From Actinomycetales bacterium (lineage in GTDB: Bacteria > Actinomycetota > Actinomycetes > Actinomycetales > Cellulomonadaceae), in contig JAHLLI010000018.1 in the NCBI GenBank assembly GCA_020444245.1, positions 46,815-110,814 of the forward strand: 64,000 bases of DNA. Direction: 5' to 3'. The notes beneath the pieces were generated by a model that saw nothing but the letters and a program-made list of their open reading frames with translations, was not told the DNA's origin and did not search any database. The stretch's first letter is position 1, and the number at the start of each line of letters is the position of its first letter. Shown here one piece after another: positions 18,804 through 26,694 of this stretch. A program made the translations under genes and the position numbers.

Positions 18804-19105
18804 CAGCCCTCCACGCGCGTGCCGTGGATCGCGGCCCGGCCCAGCGGGAGGCGGGCGCTCGCAGTCAGGGTGTCCCCGTCGACGGTCCCGGTCACCGTGG
18901 CCTTCATGCGACCCATCGGCGTGCGGAGGCGGGTGGTGAACGTGAACGCGTCCCCGTCGACCGAGCCGTCGTCCAGCTCGGACGTCCCGCTGGCCGTGGC
19001 GAGCCGCCCGGTGAGGCGGTCGGTGGTGAGGTCCAGGTCGAGGCGTCCGTGCTGAGCGCCGAACGGCGTGTCGACGGTGAGGTCGTAGCTGCCGGTGGTG
19101 GGCAT
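18803..19105 (-). CDS. Small all-beta protein of unknown function (100 aa)
   Basis: 100 residues with a regular strand-turn pattern (GSYDLTVDTPFGAQHGRLDL, DRLTGRLATASGTSELDDGSVDGDAFTFTTRL, MKATVTGTVDGDTLTASARLPLG). Alternating hydrophobic residues and repeated VDGD turns suggest a small beta-barrel resembling calycins; that is inference. No signal peptide or cysteines. First gene of the minus-strand pair with the M24 protein, transcribed away from tetR, so likely the target of that repressor. Proteins of this look often lie beside flavin-dependent oxidoreductases, and a flavoprotein reductase is indeed encoded 4 kb away. Confidence 0.65.
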   Translation of the reverse strand: MPTTGSYDLTVDTPFGAQHGRLDLDLTTDRLTGRLATASGTSELDDGSVDGDAFTFTTRLRTPMGRMKATVTGTVDGDTLTASARLPLGRAAIHGTRVEG

Positions 19106-19166
19106 CGTTCTGCTCCTTCTGCAGGTCGTTCCAGGTGTCTCGACCCTCCGGCTGCGGTGTGGAAGA

Positions 19167-19183
19167 ATTCAATGCTGATGAAT
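19167..19183. promoter_or_regulatory. Candidate TetR operator overlapping the tetR start
   Basis: Inverted repeat ATTCA-N7-TGAAT in an AT-rich patch between the divergent small-protein gene and tetR; it covers the tetR start codon. Autorepression by occlusion is inferred. Arms are only 5 bp. Confidence 0.35.
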
Positions 19184-19816
19184 AAAGGCCGTGGACGACC
19201 CCGAGGTGGTTCCGACGCCCGCGAGCGGATCCTGCGGGCCGCGCGCGCCCGGTTCGGGGCCGACGGGTATGCCGACGCGACGATGCGGGCGATCGCGGCG
19301 GACGCGGACGTCGACGTCGCGCTGCTCAGCTACCACTTCGGGTCCAAGCACGGCCTGTTCGTGGCTGCGATGTCGGTGGCGCTCTCGCCGTCCGACATCG
19401 TCGCCGGAGCCCTCGACGGGCCGGTCGACCGGCTGGCGGCACGGATCCTCGCCGCCGTGATGAATTCCTGGGAGGACGCCGAGCGTGCCGCGCAGATGCG
19501 GACCTTCATCGTCACCGCACTCCAGCACGAGGAGATCCTCGCGGCGTTCCGGGAGTACCTGGAGCGCGAGGTCATCGCACGCACTGCGGAACGGCTGGGC
19601 GGGCCCGACGCGACGAACCGCGTGACGGCGGCCGTGACGATCGCGGTCGGTCTGGTGTTCAGCCGCTACGTCGTGGGGCTCGCACCCGCCGCGGCGATGT
19701 CCGCACGGCAGATGCACGCCGCGCTCACCCCGGCGACCGCCGTCGCCCTCACCGGGCAGCGCGTCCCGCAGGTGACGGCCGGCGGGTCCCAGCCCCGGCG
19801 CCCCGGACCGACCTAG
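19172..19816 (+). CDS. TetR/AcrR family transcriptional regulator
   Basis: 214 residues from ATG 19172 (GGAAG 6 nt upstream); ATG 19178 is an alternative with poorer spacing. The N-terminal helix-turn-helix (about 15-60) is typical: ARERILRAARARFGADGYADATMRAIAADADVDVALLSYHFGSKHGLF. The C-terminal domain is TetR_C-like with unknown ligand. Divergent from the small-protein/M24 pair and only 9 bp upstream of the sensor kinase gene, so it may control both directions. The Gly/Arg-rich start (GRGRPRGG) is common in DNA-binding tails. Confidence 0.9.
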   Translation: MLMNKGRGRPRGGSDARERILRAARARFGADGYADATMRAIAADADVDVALLSYHFGSKHGLFVAAMSVALSPSDIVAGALDGPVDRLAARILAAVMNSWEDAERAAQMRTFIVTALQHEEILAAFREYLEREVIARTAERLGGPDATNRVTAAVTIAVGLVFSRYVVGLAPAAAMSARQMHAALTPATAVALTGQRVPQVTAGGSQPRRPGPT

Positions 19817-19825
19817 CCTCGAACC

Positions 19826-21007
19826 ATGGGACGCGAGCCCTCGTACCTGGCCGAGCTCGTGCGGATCAACGACGCGCTGATCTGGTCGCACGACCGGACG
19901 GACTCGTTCGTGGCCGCGGTCGAGATCATCCGGGCCCGGATGGGCGCGCGGATCGCGCCGACGTACCTGCTCGACGAGGCCGGCAACCTGCTGGTGCTGG
20001 TCGCCGACGAGCCGACCAGGGCCGAGCTGGGCCCGCACTTCGCGACGATGCCCGCGCACGAGCACATCCGCGAACCGTGGATCAACCCGGGCGAGTGGCC
20101 CGTCTCCGCGTCCGAGCATCTCGAGCACGACGCGTGGACGAGCCTGCCGCAGGACTTCAAGGACTGGTTCGGCGAGTCCGGCGTCGTGGTGTCGATCCAC
20201 GCGGACGGCCGGCACCTGGGCGCGGTGCTGCTGTGCTTCGACGGGCCGTGGCCGCTCACCGACGAGCGCAAGGAGTTCCTCGCCGCGGCCGGCCGCATCC
20301 TCGGCAACGCCGTCTACCGTTGGCAGGTCGCCGGGCGGGAGCGCGAGCTGGGGGCGCTGGAGGAGCGCCGACGGCTCGGCGACGAGCTGCACGTCGACCT
20401 GTCCCAGCAGGTGGCGGCGATCGGGCTGCACGCCGGGGTGATGGATCTGGACGTCGCAGGCGGCGACCTGGAGCGTCTGCGCTCCGACGTCGAGCGGCTC
20501 GGGGAGCTCGCCCGCACGCTGAGCTCGAGCCTGCGCCACCAGATGCTCGGGCTGCGGTCCGACGCCCAGGCCGTCAGCGGGCCGTTCGACCAGCTGGTGC
20601 GCCGCCACGTGGAGAGCTTCGAGCGCCAGTTCGGCATCCCGGTGACGCTCGAGTGCGAGGCGGGCTGCGACACCAGCGAGGTCCCGCTGGGCGTCGCCGC
20701 GCAGCTGGTCCGGGTGCTCCAGGAGGCGCTGGCCAACGTGCACCTGCACGCCCAGGCCACCCGCGTGAGGGTCCGGCTGCTGCCCAGCCGGACCCGGATC
20801 AGGCTGGAGATCGAGGACGACGGCAACGGCTTCGACCCGACCAGCGTCCCGGACTCGCGGCTCGGGGTCCGGATCATGTCCGAGCGCATGCAGCAGGTCG
20901 ACGGCCAGGTCCAGTTCGGCCGGGCGACGGGTGGCGGCACGCGGGTGACCGCCGAGGCACCGCTGCGGGCGACCCGCCGGACGATCCCCGCGGAGGTCGG
21001 GTCGTGA
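19826..21007 (+). CDS. GAF-type cytoplasmic sensor histidine kinase (NarL/DesK class)
   Basis: 393 residues, no transmembrane segment. A GAF-like sensor (about 20-165) precedes a HisKA_3 dimerisation helix with phospho-acceptor His189 in GDELHVDLSQQ, then an HATPase_c domain (VLQEALANVHLHA as N-box, EDDGNGF as G1 box, GGGTRV as G2). Soluble GAF kinases often sense internal redox, oxygen or small ligands; what binds here cannot be read. The stop overlaps the GTG of the response regulator gene, a translationally coupled pair. Confidence 0.9.
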   Translation: MGREPSYLAELVRINDALIWSHDRTDSFVAAVEIIRARMGARIAPTYLLDEAGNLLVLVADEPTRAELGPHFATMPAHEHIREPWINPGEWPVSASEHLEHDAWTSLPQDFKDWFGESGVVVSIHADGRHLGAVLLCFDGPWPLTDERKEFLAAAGRILGNAVYRWQVAGRERELGALEERRRLGDELHVDLSQQVAAIGLHAGVMDLDVAGGDLERLRSDVERLGELARTLSSSLRHQMLGLRSDAQAVSGPFDQLVRRHVESFERQFGIPVTLECEAGCDTSEVPLGVAAQLVRVLQEALANVHLHAQATRVRVRLLPSRTRIRLEIEDDGNGFDPTSVPDSRLGVRIMSERMQQVDGQVQFGRATGGGTRVTAEAPLRATRRTIPAEVGS

Positions 21008-21696
21008 GCGCCACCGGCGCGCTGCCCCCTGCCGCGGAGCCCACCGCACCCACCACCGTGCTGGTGGTGGACGACCACGCGCTGTTCCGCGACGGGCTGA
21101 TCGCGCTGATCAGCCGGTGGGCCGACTTCGAGGTGATCGGCACCGCGGCGGACGGCGCCGAGGCGGTGCGGCTGGCGGCCGCGCTGCACCCCGGCCTGGT
21201 GCTCATGGACGTGCGGATGGACGGCATGGGCGGGGTGGAGGCCACCCGTCTGATCACCGAGGCCGACCCCGCGATCACCGTCGCGATGCTCACCATGTCC
21301 AACCTCGGCGAGGACGTCTACCAGGCGCTGCGCAACGGTGCGCACGGCTACCTCAGCAAGGACGAGCCGGCCGACCGGCTGCACGACTACCTCGCCGGCC
21401 TGATGCGCGGGGAGGCGGCGATGTCGTCGGCCATCGCCGCGCGGGTGCTCGCCGAGTTCGGCGCGCAGGGCGGCTCGGCCCGTCCGGTGCCGCCCGCGCA
21501 CGAGCGCCTCACCCACCGCGAGCGTGACGTGCTGCGCCTGCTGGTCGAGGGGATGTCCAACGAGGAGATCGCCCGCGACCTGTTCCTGTCCGAGGCGACG
21601 GTCAAGAAGCACCTCGGCTCGATCATGACCAAGCTGCACGTGCGCAACCGCGTGCAGGCCGCGGTCCTCGGCCTCCGCCAGGGCATCGTCGGCTGA
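21004..21696 (+). CDS. NarL/FixJ-type response regulator
   Basis: 230 residues from GTG 21004 (GTGA overlap with the kinase stop). Receiver domain ~18-135 with the acidic pair in VLVVDDHALF, phospho-acceptor Asp69 in LVLMDVRMDG, and Lys in YLSKDEP. LuxR-type helix-turn-helix (about 165-225): LTHRERDVLRLLVEGMSNEEIARDLFLSEATVKKHLGSI. It should be phosphorylated by the preceding kinase and bind DNA as a dimer. A 20-bp palindrome lies just after its stop and upstream of the FixA gene, a plausible target. Confidence 0.93.
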   Translation: MSATGALPPAAEPTAPTTVLVVDDHALFRDGLIALISRWADFEVIGTAADGAEAVRLAAALHPGLVLMDVRMDGMGGVEATRLITEADPAITVAMLTMSNLGEDVYQALRNGAHGYLSKDEPADRLHDYLAGLMRGEAAMSSAIAARVLAEFGAQGGSARPVPPAHERLTHRERDVLRLLVEGMSNEEIARDLFLSEATVKKHLGSIMTKLHVRNRVQAAVLGLRQGIVG

Positions 21697-21700
21697 GCCG

Positions 21701-21720
21701 GGGTAGCCGATCGGCTACCC
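21701..21720. promoter_or_regulatory. 20-bp perfect palindrome: regulator site or terminator
   Basis: GGGTAGCC-GATC-GGCTACCC begins 5 bp after the response regulator stop. A second small palindrome GGGT-GT-ACCC (21721-21730) and a third GGCTAC copy (21737-21742) follow, all within the 127-bp gap before the FixA gene. The clustered GGCTAC units suit binding of the NarL-type regulator; the same stem could also terminate transcription. Both readings are inference. Confidence 0.45.
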
Positions 21721-21823
21721 GGGTGTACCCGGAGGGGGCTACTGGCCGCGCCCTCCCGGCGGTTCGCTCGATACCAGGGACCCCGCACCACCGAGCGGGG
21801 CGGATCTGGACGGGTGGCGCTGG

Positions 21824-22561
21824 ATGCGGGTGGCGGCGGTCTACAAGTGGGCGCGCGGCGTGGACGGTGCGACCGTCCACGCCGACGGGACGGTGCAGTG
21901 GCGCGTCACCAAGATGGTCGCCGGCGAGGACGACCACGCCGTCCTCGCGGTGGCCCAGGCCCTGGCGGGCGACTCGGACGGGTCGGTGGTCGGGCTGACC
22001 ATCGGTGACGGGGACGCGAGCTGGGCGCTGGCCCGCGGCGTCACCGAGACGGTGAGCGTCGCCGACGCCCCGTCGCTGACCGACGAGGCCGCCACGGCCG
22101 AGATCCTCGCCGCGGCGGTCACCTCGCTCGGTGGCGTCGACGTGGTCGCGGTCGGGGACGCCGAGGAGCACCCCGGGGTCGCGGTCGCGCTCGCGGGCAA
22201 GCTCGGCTGGGGCGTCGTCGCCGGGGTGACCAGGGCCGCGGTCACCGGCGGTCGTGTGGCGGCGGTGCGCCGCGTCGGGGACGTCGAGGAGACCGTGAGC
22301 GCCGCGACGCCGGTGGTCCTGGGGGTGGCCGCCGAGGCCGCCGAGCCCAAGGCGCCCGGGATGAAGGAGCTGCTGGCCGCGCGCAAGCGGCCCGTGACCA
22401 CCACCACGCTCGCCGACCTGGGCCTGGACCCGGTCGACCCGGTCGACCAGCGCGGCACCCGAGTGCCCGAGGTCACCGCGGCGCGGCTGTTCGACGGCGA
22501 GCCCGCCGACGCGGCCCGAGCCCTGGTCGCCGCCCTGCGCAACGAGGGAGTGCTCCGATGA
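21824..22561 (+). CDS. fixA: Electron transfer flavoprotein beta subunit (FixA/EtfB)
   Basis: 245 residues. Opens with RVAAVYKWARGVDGATV in place of the usual VxxKxVPD, keeps the ETF nucleotide-binding fold (VVGLTIGDGDASWALARGV) and ends in the EtfB C-terminal arm (KARKRPVTTTTLADLGLDP-like). Pairs with the following alpha subunit (ATGA overlap). Because FixC and FixX genes follow in the same locus, it is assigned to the FixABCX type rather than a beta-oxidation ETF. Whether it binds the second, bifurcating FAD cannot be decided here; it is slightly shorter than E. coli FixA. Confidence 0.85.
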   Translation: MRVAAVYKWARGVDGATVHADGTVQWRVTKMVAGEDDHAVLAVAQALAGDSDGSVVGLTIGDGDASWALARGVTETVSVADAPSLTDEAATAEILAAAVTSLGGVDVVAVGDAEEHPGVAVALAGKLGWGVVAGVTRAAVTGGRVAAVRRVGDVEETVSAATPVVLGVAAEAAEPKAPGMKELLAARKRPVTTTTLADLGLDPVDPVDQRGTRVPEVTAARLFDGEPADAARALVAALRNEGVLR

Positions 22562-23472
22562 CCGCGCCGACCTGGGTCCTGGCGACCGACACCGCGCTGC
22601 TGACCACCTGCGTCGAGCTGGCCCGCGGGGCCGGCGGGCCGGTGACCGTGGTCGCGGCCGGGCCGCGCGAGCTCGCCGACGCCGCGGCCGCCGCGGGACC
22701 CGACCGGGTGCTGTGGGCCGAGCCCGAGGCGGACCGGCCCGCCGAGTCGCTCGCACCGACGATCGCGGCCGCCGCGGCCGACGCAGGGGTGCGGGTGCTG
22801 GTCTCGACGGTGGCCCCGGCCGCCCGCGCCCTGCTGGGTGCGGCAGCGACGGCCGTCTCCGCGTCGGTGGTGGCCGGTGCGGTGGCGCTGTCCGTCGATG
22901 GCGACGCGCTGGTGGTCGAGCGCTCGGCGCTGGACGGTGCGGTGCTCGAGACGCTCGCCACGGCCGGCGCGCTGGCGCTCGTCGCCCGCGGCGACGAGGT
23001 GGCCGCGCCGGACGGTGCGCCCGCGCCCGTCGAGCCGCTCGCGGCCGGGCCGGTCGCCGACCTGCGGGTGGTGTCCCGCACGCCGGTCGGCGGCGCGTCG
23101 GGTGTGCGTGACGCCGAGCGCGTGGTGTCGATCGGCCGCGGCGTCCGGGCGAAGGCGGACCTGGAGCTGATCGGGACGCTGACCAGCGCCCTGGACGCCG
23201 AGATCGCCTGCTCGATGCCGATCGCCGACGACCTGGGCTGGGTGCCCAAGGAGCGCTACATCGGCCGGTCGGGCCAGCACATCGCGCCCCGGCTGTACCT
23301 GGCGGTCGGGATCGCCGGGATGCCGCAGCACATGGAGGGCGTGCGCGACGCGAAGGTCGTCGCCGCGATCAACAACGACCCTGCGGCCCCGATCTTCCGC
23401 ACCGCGGACTACGGCGTGGTCGGCGACCTGTACGAGGTCGTGCCCGCGCTGGTCGAGGCGCTGCGCGAGTAG
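22558..23472 (+). CDS. fixB: Electron transfer flavoprotein alpha subunit (FixB/EtfA)
   Basis: 304 residues. The N-terminal Rossmann-like domain is Ala-rich; the C-terminal FAD-binding domain is clear (SIGRGVRAKADLELI, SMPIADDLGWVPKERYIGRSGQHIAPRLYLAVGIAGMPQHMEGV, VAAINNDPAAPIFRTADYGVVGDL). It carries the electron-transferring FAD and forms a heterodimer with FixA. A 43-bp gap separates it from the flavoprotein gene, suggesting co-transcription and that the reductase is its electron partner. Confidence 0.9.
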   Translation: MTAPTWVLATDTALLTTCVELARGAGGPVTVVAAGPRELADAAAAAGPDRVLWAEPEADRPAESLAPTIAAAAADAGVRVLVSTVAPAARALLGAAATAVSASVVAGAVALSVDGDALVVERSALDGAVLETLATAGALALVARGDEVAAPDGAPAPVEPLAAGPVADLRVVSRTPVGGASGVRDAERVVSIGRGVRAKADLELIGTLTSALDAEIACSMPIADDLGWVPKERYIGRSGQHIAPRLYLAVGIAGMPQHMEGVRDAKVVAAINNDPAAPIFRTADYGVVGDLYEVVPALVEALRE

Positions 23473-23515
23473 CGCTCATCGCCGTGAGTCACCCCATCAA
23501 CAGAAGGAGACCGAG

Positions 23516-24973
23516 ATGACTCAGGAGTTCGACGTCAGCTATGACGTCGTCGTCGTGGGGGGCGGTGGGTCGGGCCTGTCCTGCGCCGTCCAGGCGGCAG
23601 GGCACGGGCTGAGCGTCGCCGTGCTGGAGAAGATGCCCCAGCTCGGCGGGAGCTCGGCGTTCGCCGAGGGCCACGCCGCGTTCGAGTCGGACGAGCAGAT
23701 CAAGCGCGGGATCGACGTCACCAAGGACGAGGCGTTCCGCGCCTACATGGACTACAGCCACTGGCACGCGGACTCCGCGATCGTCTCGCGGTTCGTGGAC
23801 AACGCGGCCACCACGATCGTCAAGATGCGCGAGCTGGGCGCGGTGTACGAGGAGGTCATCGTCACGGCCGAGGACCAGCCCGGCGAGCTGGTCACCTGGC
23901 ACATCCCGCACGGGGAGGTGGCGCACGTCCTGGAGCTCATGGAGGCCAAGGCCCGCGAGCTGGGCGTCGAGATCTACCTCGAGACGCCGGCCAAGGAGAT
24001 CCTCACCGACGGCGGCCGCGTGATCGGTGTCGTCGCGACCGACTCCGACGGCGAGGAGGTCCGGATCGGTGCCAAGGCCGTGGTCGTCGGCACCGGCGGC
24101 TACGCCAAGAACCCGGCGATGCTCGACAAGTTCTCCGCGTGGGACTGCGGTGCCCAGATGATCAACGTGGGCGGCGAGGGCAACGAGGGCGACGGCCTGC
24201 AGATGATGTTCGACGTCGGTGCCAAGGAGTGGTCGTCGATCGGCACCCTGCTGCTGTTCCCGATCATGCGCGGCAAGACCGTGACCTCGCACACCAACGC
24301 CGCCGGGTTCCAGCCGTACTTCTGGGTCAACCGGGACGGCAAGCGGTGCACCAACGAGATCTGCGGCCTGAACTTCGGCCAGGCGGGCGACATCGTGGCG
24401 AACCTGCCCGGGTCGTTCTTCTGGACCGTGATCGACCAGACGCAGGTGGACCACCTGGTCAACGACGGCTGCGAGGTCGGTCTGGGCATCTACGTGCGCA
24501 CCGGCGAGAAGCTGGTCAACCTGCCCGCCGAGCTCGAGGCGGACATCGAGGCCGGGATCGTCTTCCGCGGCGACACCGTTGAGGCGCTCGCCGAGCAGAT
24601 CGGCGTGGACCCGGCCGTGCTCGCCGCCGAGGTCGACGAGTACAACGGCATGTGCCGGGCCGGCAAGGACACCAGGTTCTACAAGCAGAAGTACCTGCTG
24701 CCGGTCGAGAACGGCCCGTTCTACGCCATCAAGATGGAACCCGGGATCATGATCACGATGGGCGGCATCAAGATCGACGAGAACATGCAGGTGATCGACA
24801 CCTCCGGTGCCCCGATCCCCGGCCTGTACTCCGTCGGGTGCGACGCAGGCGGCCTGTTCGGCGACTCGTACATCCTCACCGTGCCGGGATCGGCCAACGG
24901 CTTCGCGCTCACCTCGGGCTGGCTCGCCGCGGACCACGTGGCCGCGCAGCTCAAGCAGCCCGCGACCGTCTGA
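23516..24973 (+). CDS. FAD-dependent reductase of the fumarate reductase/FAD_binding_2 family
   Basis: 485 residues, no signal peptide, preceded by AAGGAG. FAD-binding Rossmann motif VVVGGGGSGLSCAVQAAGHGLSVAVLEK (about 12-39), then GGSSAFAEG; the capping domain lies ~240-360; the C-terminal FAD contact is GLYSVGCDAGGLFGDSYILTVPGSANGFAL. The fold is that of soluble fumarate, urocanate and 3-ketosteroid reductases/dehydrogenases. It lacks the FMN-transferase-type and haem domains that feed electrons to stand-alone members, so an external donor such as FixAB/ETF is plausible. Substrate unknown. Followed by a strong hairpin. Confidence 0.85.
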   Translation: MTQEFDVSYDVVVVGGGGSGLSCAVQAAGHGLSVAVLEKMPQLGGSSAFAEGHAAFESDEQIKRGIDVTKDEAFRAYMDYSHWHADSAIVSRFVDNAATTIVKMRELGAVYEEVIVTAEDQPGELVTWHIPHGEVAHVLELMEAKARELGVEIYLETPAKEILTDGGRVIGVVATDSDGEEVRIGAKAVVVGTGGYAKNPAMLDKFSAWDCGAQMINVGGEGNEGDGLQMMFDVGAKEWSSIGTLLLFPIMRGKTVTSHTNAAGFQPYFWVNRDGKRCTNEICGLNFGQAGDIVANLPGSFFWTVIDQTQVDHLVNDGCEVGLGIYVRTGEKLVNLPAELEADIEAGIVFRGDTVEALAEQIGVDPAVLAAEVDEYNGMCRAGKDTRFYKQKYLLPVENGPFYAIKMEPGIMITMGGIKIDENMQVIDTSGAPIPGLYSVGCDAGGLFGDSYILTVPGSANGFALTSGWLAADHVAAQLKQPATV

Positions 24974-24981
24974 CCCCCACG

Positions 24982-25020
24982 CCTCGCCGGGTCCCCGCCC
25001 CTGCCAGGGACCCGGCGAGG
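24982..25020 (+). terminator. Hairpin between the flavoprotein reductase and fixC genes
   Basis: Perfect 14-bp stem (24982-24995, CCTCGCCGGGTCCC; 25007-25020) with an 11-nt loop and TTCAC following. It may end the fixAB-reductase transcript or lower fixCX expression by partial termination. Confidence 0.75.
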
Positions 25021-25072
25021 TTCACGGTCGCGCGTCCCGGGCGGGCGGGGCGCACGGCACGAAGGAGGTTCC

Positions 25073-26368
25073 GTGGACAGCGAGCAGTTCGACGTCGTCG
25101 TGGTGGGCGCCGGGATCGCCGGGTCGGTCGCGGCGTACCGGCTCGCGCAGGCCGGCCACGAGGTGGCCGTGCTCGAGCGCGGCTCGGAGCCCGGGGCCAA
25201 GAACCTGTCCGGTGGTGTGCTCTACGCCCGCGTCATGGACCGGGTGTTCCCGGGGTTCGTGGACCGGGCGCCGGTCGAGCGGACGATCACCCGCAACCGG
25301 CTGGTGTTCCTCAACGCCGGGTCGTCGGTGGCGGTGGACTACTGGGACCAGCGCCTCGCCGAGCCGGCCAACGCCGTGACCGTCCTGCGCGCGCGCCTGG
25401 ACCCCTGGCTCGCCCAGCAGGCCGAGGAGGCCGGCGCGCTGGTCATGCCCGGTGTGCGGGTCGACGGCCTGGTGCGCGAGGGCGAGCAGGTGGTGGGTGT
25501 CCGCGCCGGGGACGACGAGCTGCGCGCCCGGGTGGTGATCGCCGCGGACGGCGTGAACTCGTTCGTCTCACGGGGTGCGGGGATCCGGCCCGACGAACCG
25601 CCCAAGCACCTGGCGGTGGGCGTGAAGTCCGTCGTCCGGCTGCCGCGCGACGTGCTCGAGGCGCGGTTCGGCGTCAGCGGGCGCGAGGGCGTCGCGTACG
25701 CGATCGTCGGCGACGCGACGCAGGGGCTGCCCGGCGGTGCGTTCCTGTACACCAACACCGAGTCGGTCTCGGTGGGCGTGGTGCTGCGGCTGGACCGGCT
25801 GGTGGAGTCCGGCCTGTCGTCCAGCGACGTGCACGACCGGCTGCTGGCCCACCCGGCGATCGCACCACTGCTCGAGGGCGGCGAGCTGCTGGAGTACGGC
25901 TGCCACCTGACCATCGAGGACGGGCCCGCGATGGCCCGCCGCCCGATGACCGCGCCGGGGCTGATGGTGATCGGCGACGCCGCGGGCCTCACGCTCAACA
26001 CCGGGTTCACCGTGCGGGGCATGGACCTGGCCGCGGGCTCGGCGGTCGCGGCGGCCACGGCGGCCGACCGCGCGCTGCGCGCCGACGACCTGTCGGCCGA
26101 GGCGATGGGCGCCTACCGCGCCGAGCTCGACGCGTCATTCGTCGGCAAGGACCTGGCGACGTACGCGCGGGCGCCCGAGGCGCTCGACGACCCGCTGATG
26201 TACGCCGGGGTGGGCGACGCGCTCGCGGACGTGATGCACGGGGTGTTCGACCTCGACCTCACCCCGCGGCGGCACCTGGTGGCCACGGCTCGGCGAGCGC
26301 TCAAGGCCAACGACCTGCGGCTGCGCCGGTTGACGCGTCTCGGGTTCCACGCGGCGAGGGGTTTGTGA
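25073..26368 (+). CDS. fixC: FixC-type FAD-dependent ETF:quinone oxidoreductase
   Basis: 431 residues from GTG 25073 after GAAGGAGG. N-terminal FAD motif VVVGAGIAGSVAAYRLAQAGHEVAVLERG, then EPGAKNLSGGVLY, and the second FAD contact MVIGDAAGLTLNTGFTVRGMDLAAGSAVAA. This is the ETF-QO/FixC family. FixC passes ETF electrons to quinone or takes part in flavin-based electron bifurcation with FixX. Unlike mitochondrial ETF-QO, the iron-sulfur part is a separate gene (fixX), whose start overlaps the fixC stop by one base. Confidence 0.92.
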   Translation: MDSEQFDVVVVGAGIAGSVAAYRLAQAGHEVAVLERGSEPGAKNLSGGVLYARVMDRVFPGFVDRAPVERTITRNRLVFLNAGSSVAVDYWDQRLAEPANAVTVLRARLDPWLAQQAEEAGALVMPGVRVDGLVREGEQVVGVRAGDDELRARVVIAADGVNSFVSRGAGIRPDEPPKHLAVGVKSVVRLPRDVLEARFGVSGREGVAYAIVGDATQGLPGGAFLYTNTESVSVGVVLRLDRLVESGLSSSDVHDRLLAHPAIAPLLEGGELLEYGCHLTIEDGPAMARRPMTAPGLMVIGDAAGLTLNTGFTVRGMDLAAGSAVAAATAADRALRADDLSAEAMGAYRAELDASFVGKDLATYARAPEALDDPLMYAGVGDALADVMHGVFDLDLTPRRHLVATARRALKANDLRLRRLTRLGFHAARGL

Positions 26369-26655
26369 TGGAGATCGGAACCGTTCCGGAGCGCCTGGCG
26401 CGCAACCACTACGACCTCGACGAGGAGGAGTCCCACATCGAGGTCGACCAGGAGGTCGCGCGGCGGACGGGTGCCGCCAAGATCCTGATCGCGGTGTGCC
26501 CCGCGCACGTCTACAGCCAGGCGCCGGACGGGACGATCGCCGTCGAGGCCGCGGCGTGCCTGGAGTGCGGGACCTGCCTGGCGGTGGCGCCGCCGGGATC
26601 GCTGCGGTGGCACTACCCGCGCGGCGGGTTCGGGGTCGCGTTCCGGGAGGGCTGA
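26368..26655 (+). CDS. fixX: FixX ferredoxin-like protein
   Basis: 95 residues from ATG 26368 (TGATG overlap). Four cysteines are visible: Cys44 (VCPAHVY) and Cys64, Cys67, Cys70 (CLECGTC), the FixX arrangement for one [4Fe-4S] cluster, ending with PPGSLRWHYPRGGFGVAFREG-type sequence typical for FixX/ETF-QO. It forms the electron relay of FixC. Its last codons (26632-26655) recur as a near-identical repeat at 27962-27985, on the other side of the fic gene. Confidence 0.92.
   Translation: MEIGTVPERLARNHYDLDEEESHIEVDQEVARRTGAAKILIAVCPAHVYSQAPDGTIAVEAAACLECGTCLAVAPPGSLRWHYPRGGFGVAFREG
26632..26655. repeat. Direct repeat, left copy (end of fixX)
   Basis: GGGGT-CG-CGTTCCGGGAGGGCTGA; 22 of 24 bases match the right copy at 27962-27985 in the same orientation, the last 17 exactly. 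It encodes the final seven residues and stop of FixX. Together the copies bracket the fic gene and its AT-rich promoter. Confidence 0.7.
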
Positions 26656-26694
26656 GGACGCAGCGTGGCGAGTGGTGGCCTTCGACGGCCCACG

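Noticed and set aside
19169..21049. Long minus-strand open frame opposite tetR and the histidine kinase
   Set aside because: Composition (Arg/His/Asp/Leu/Gly shadow pattern), no ribosome site and no domain; the opposite strand has clear TetR and kinase domains.
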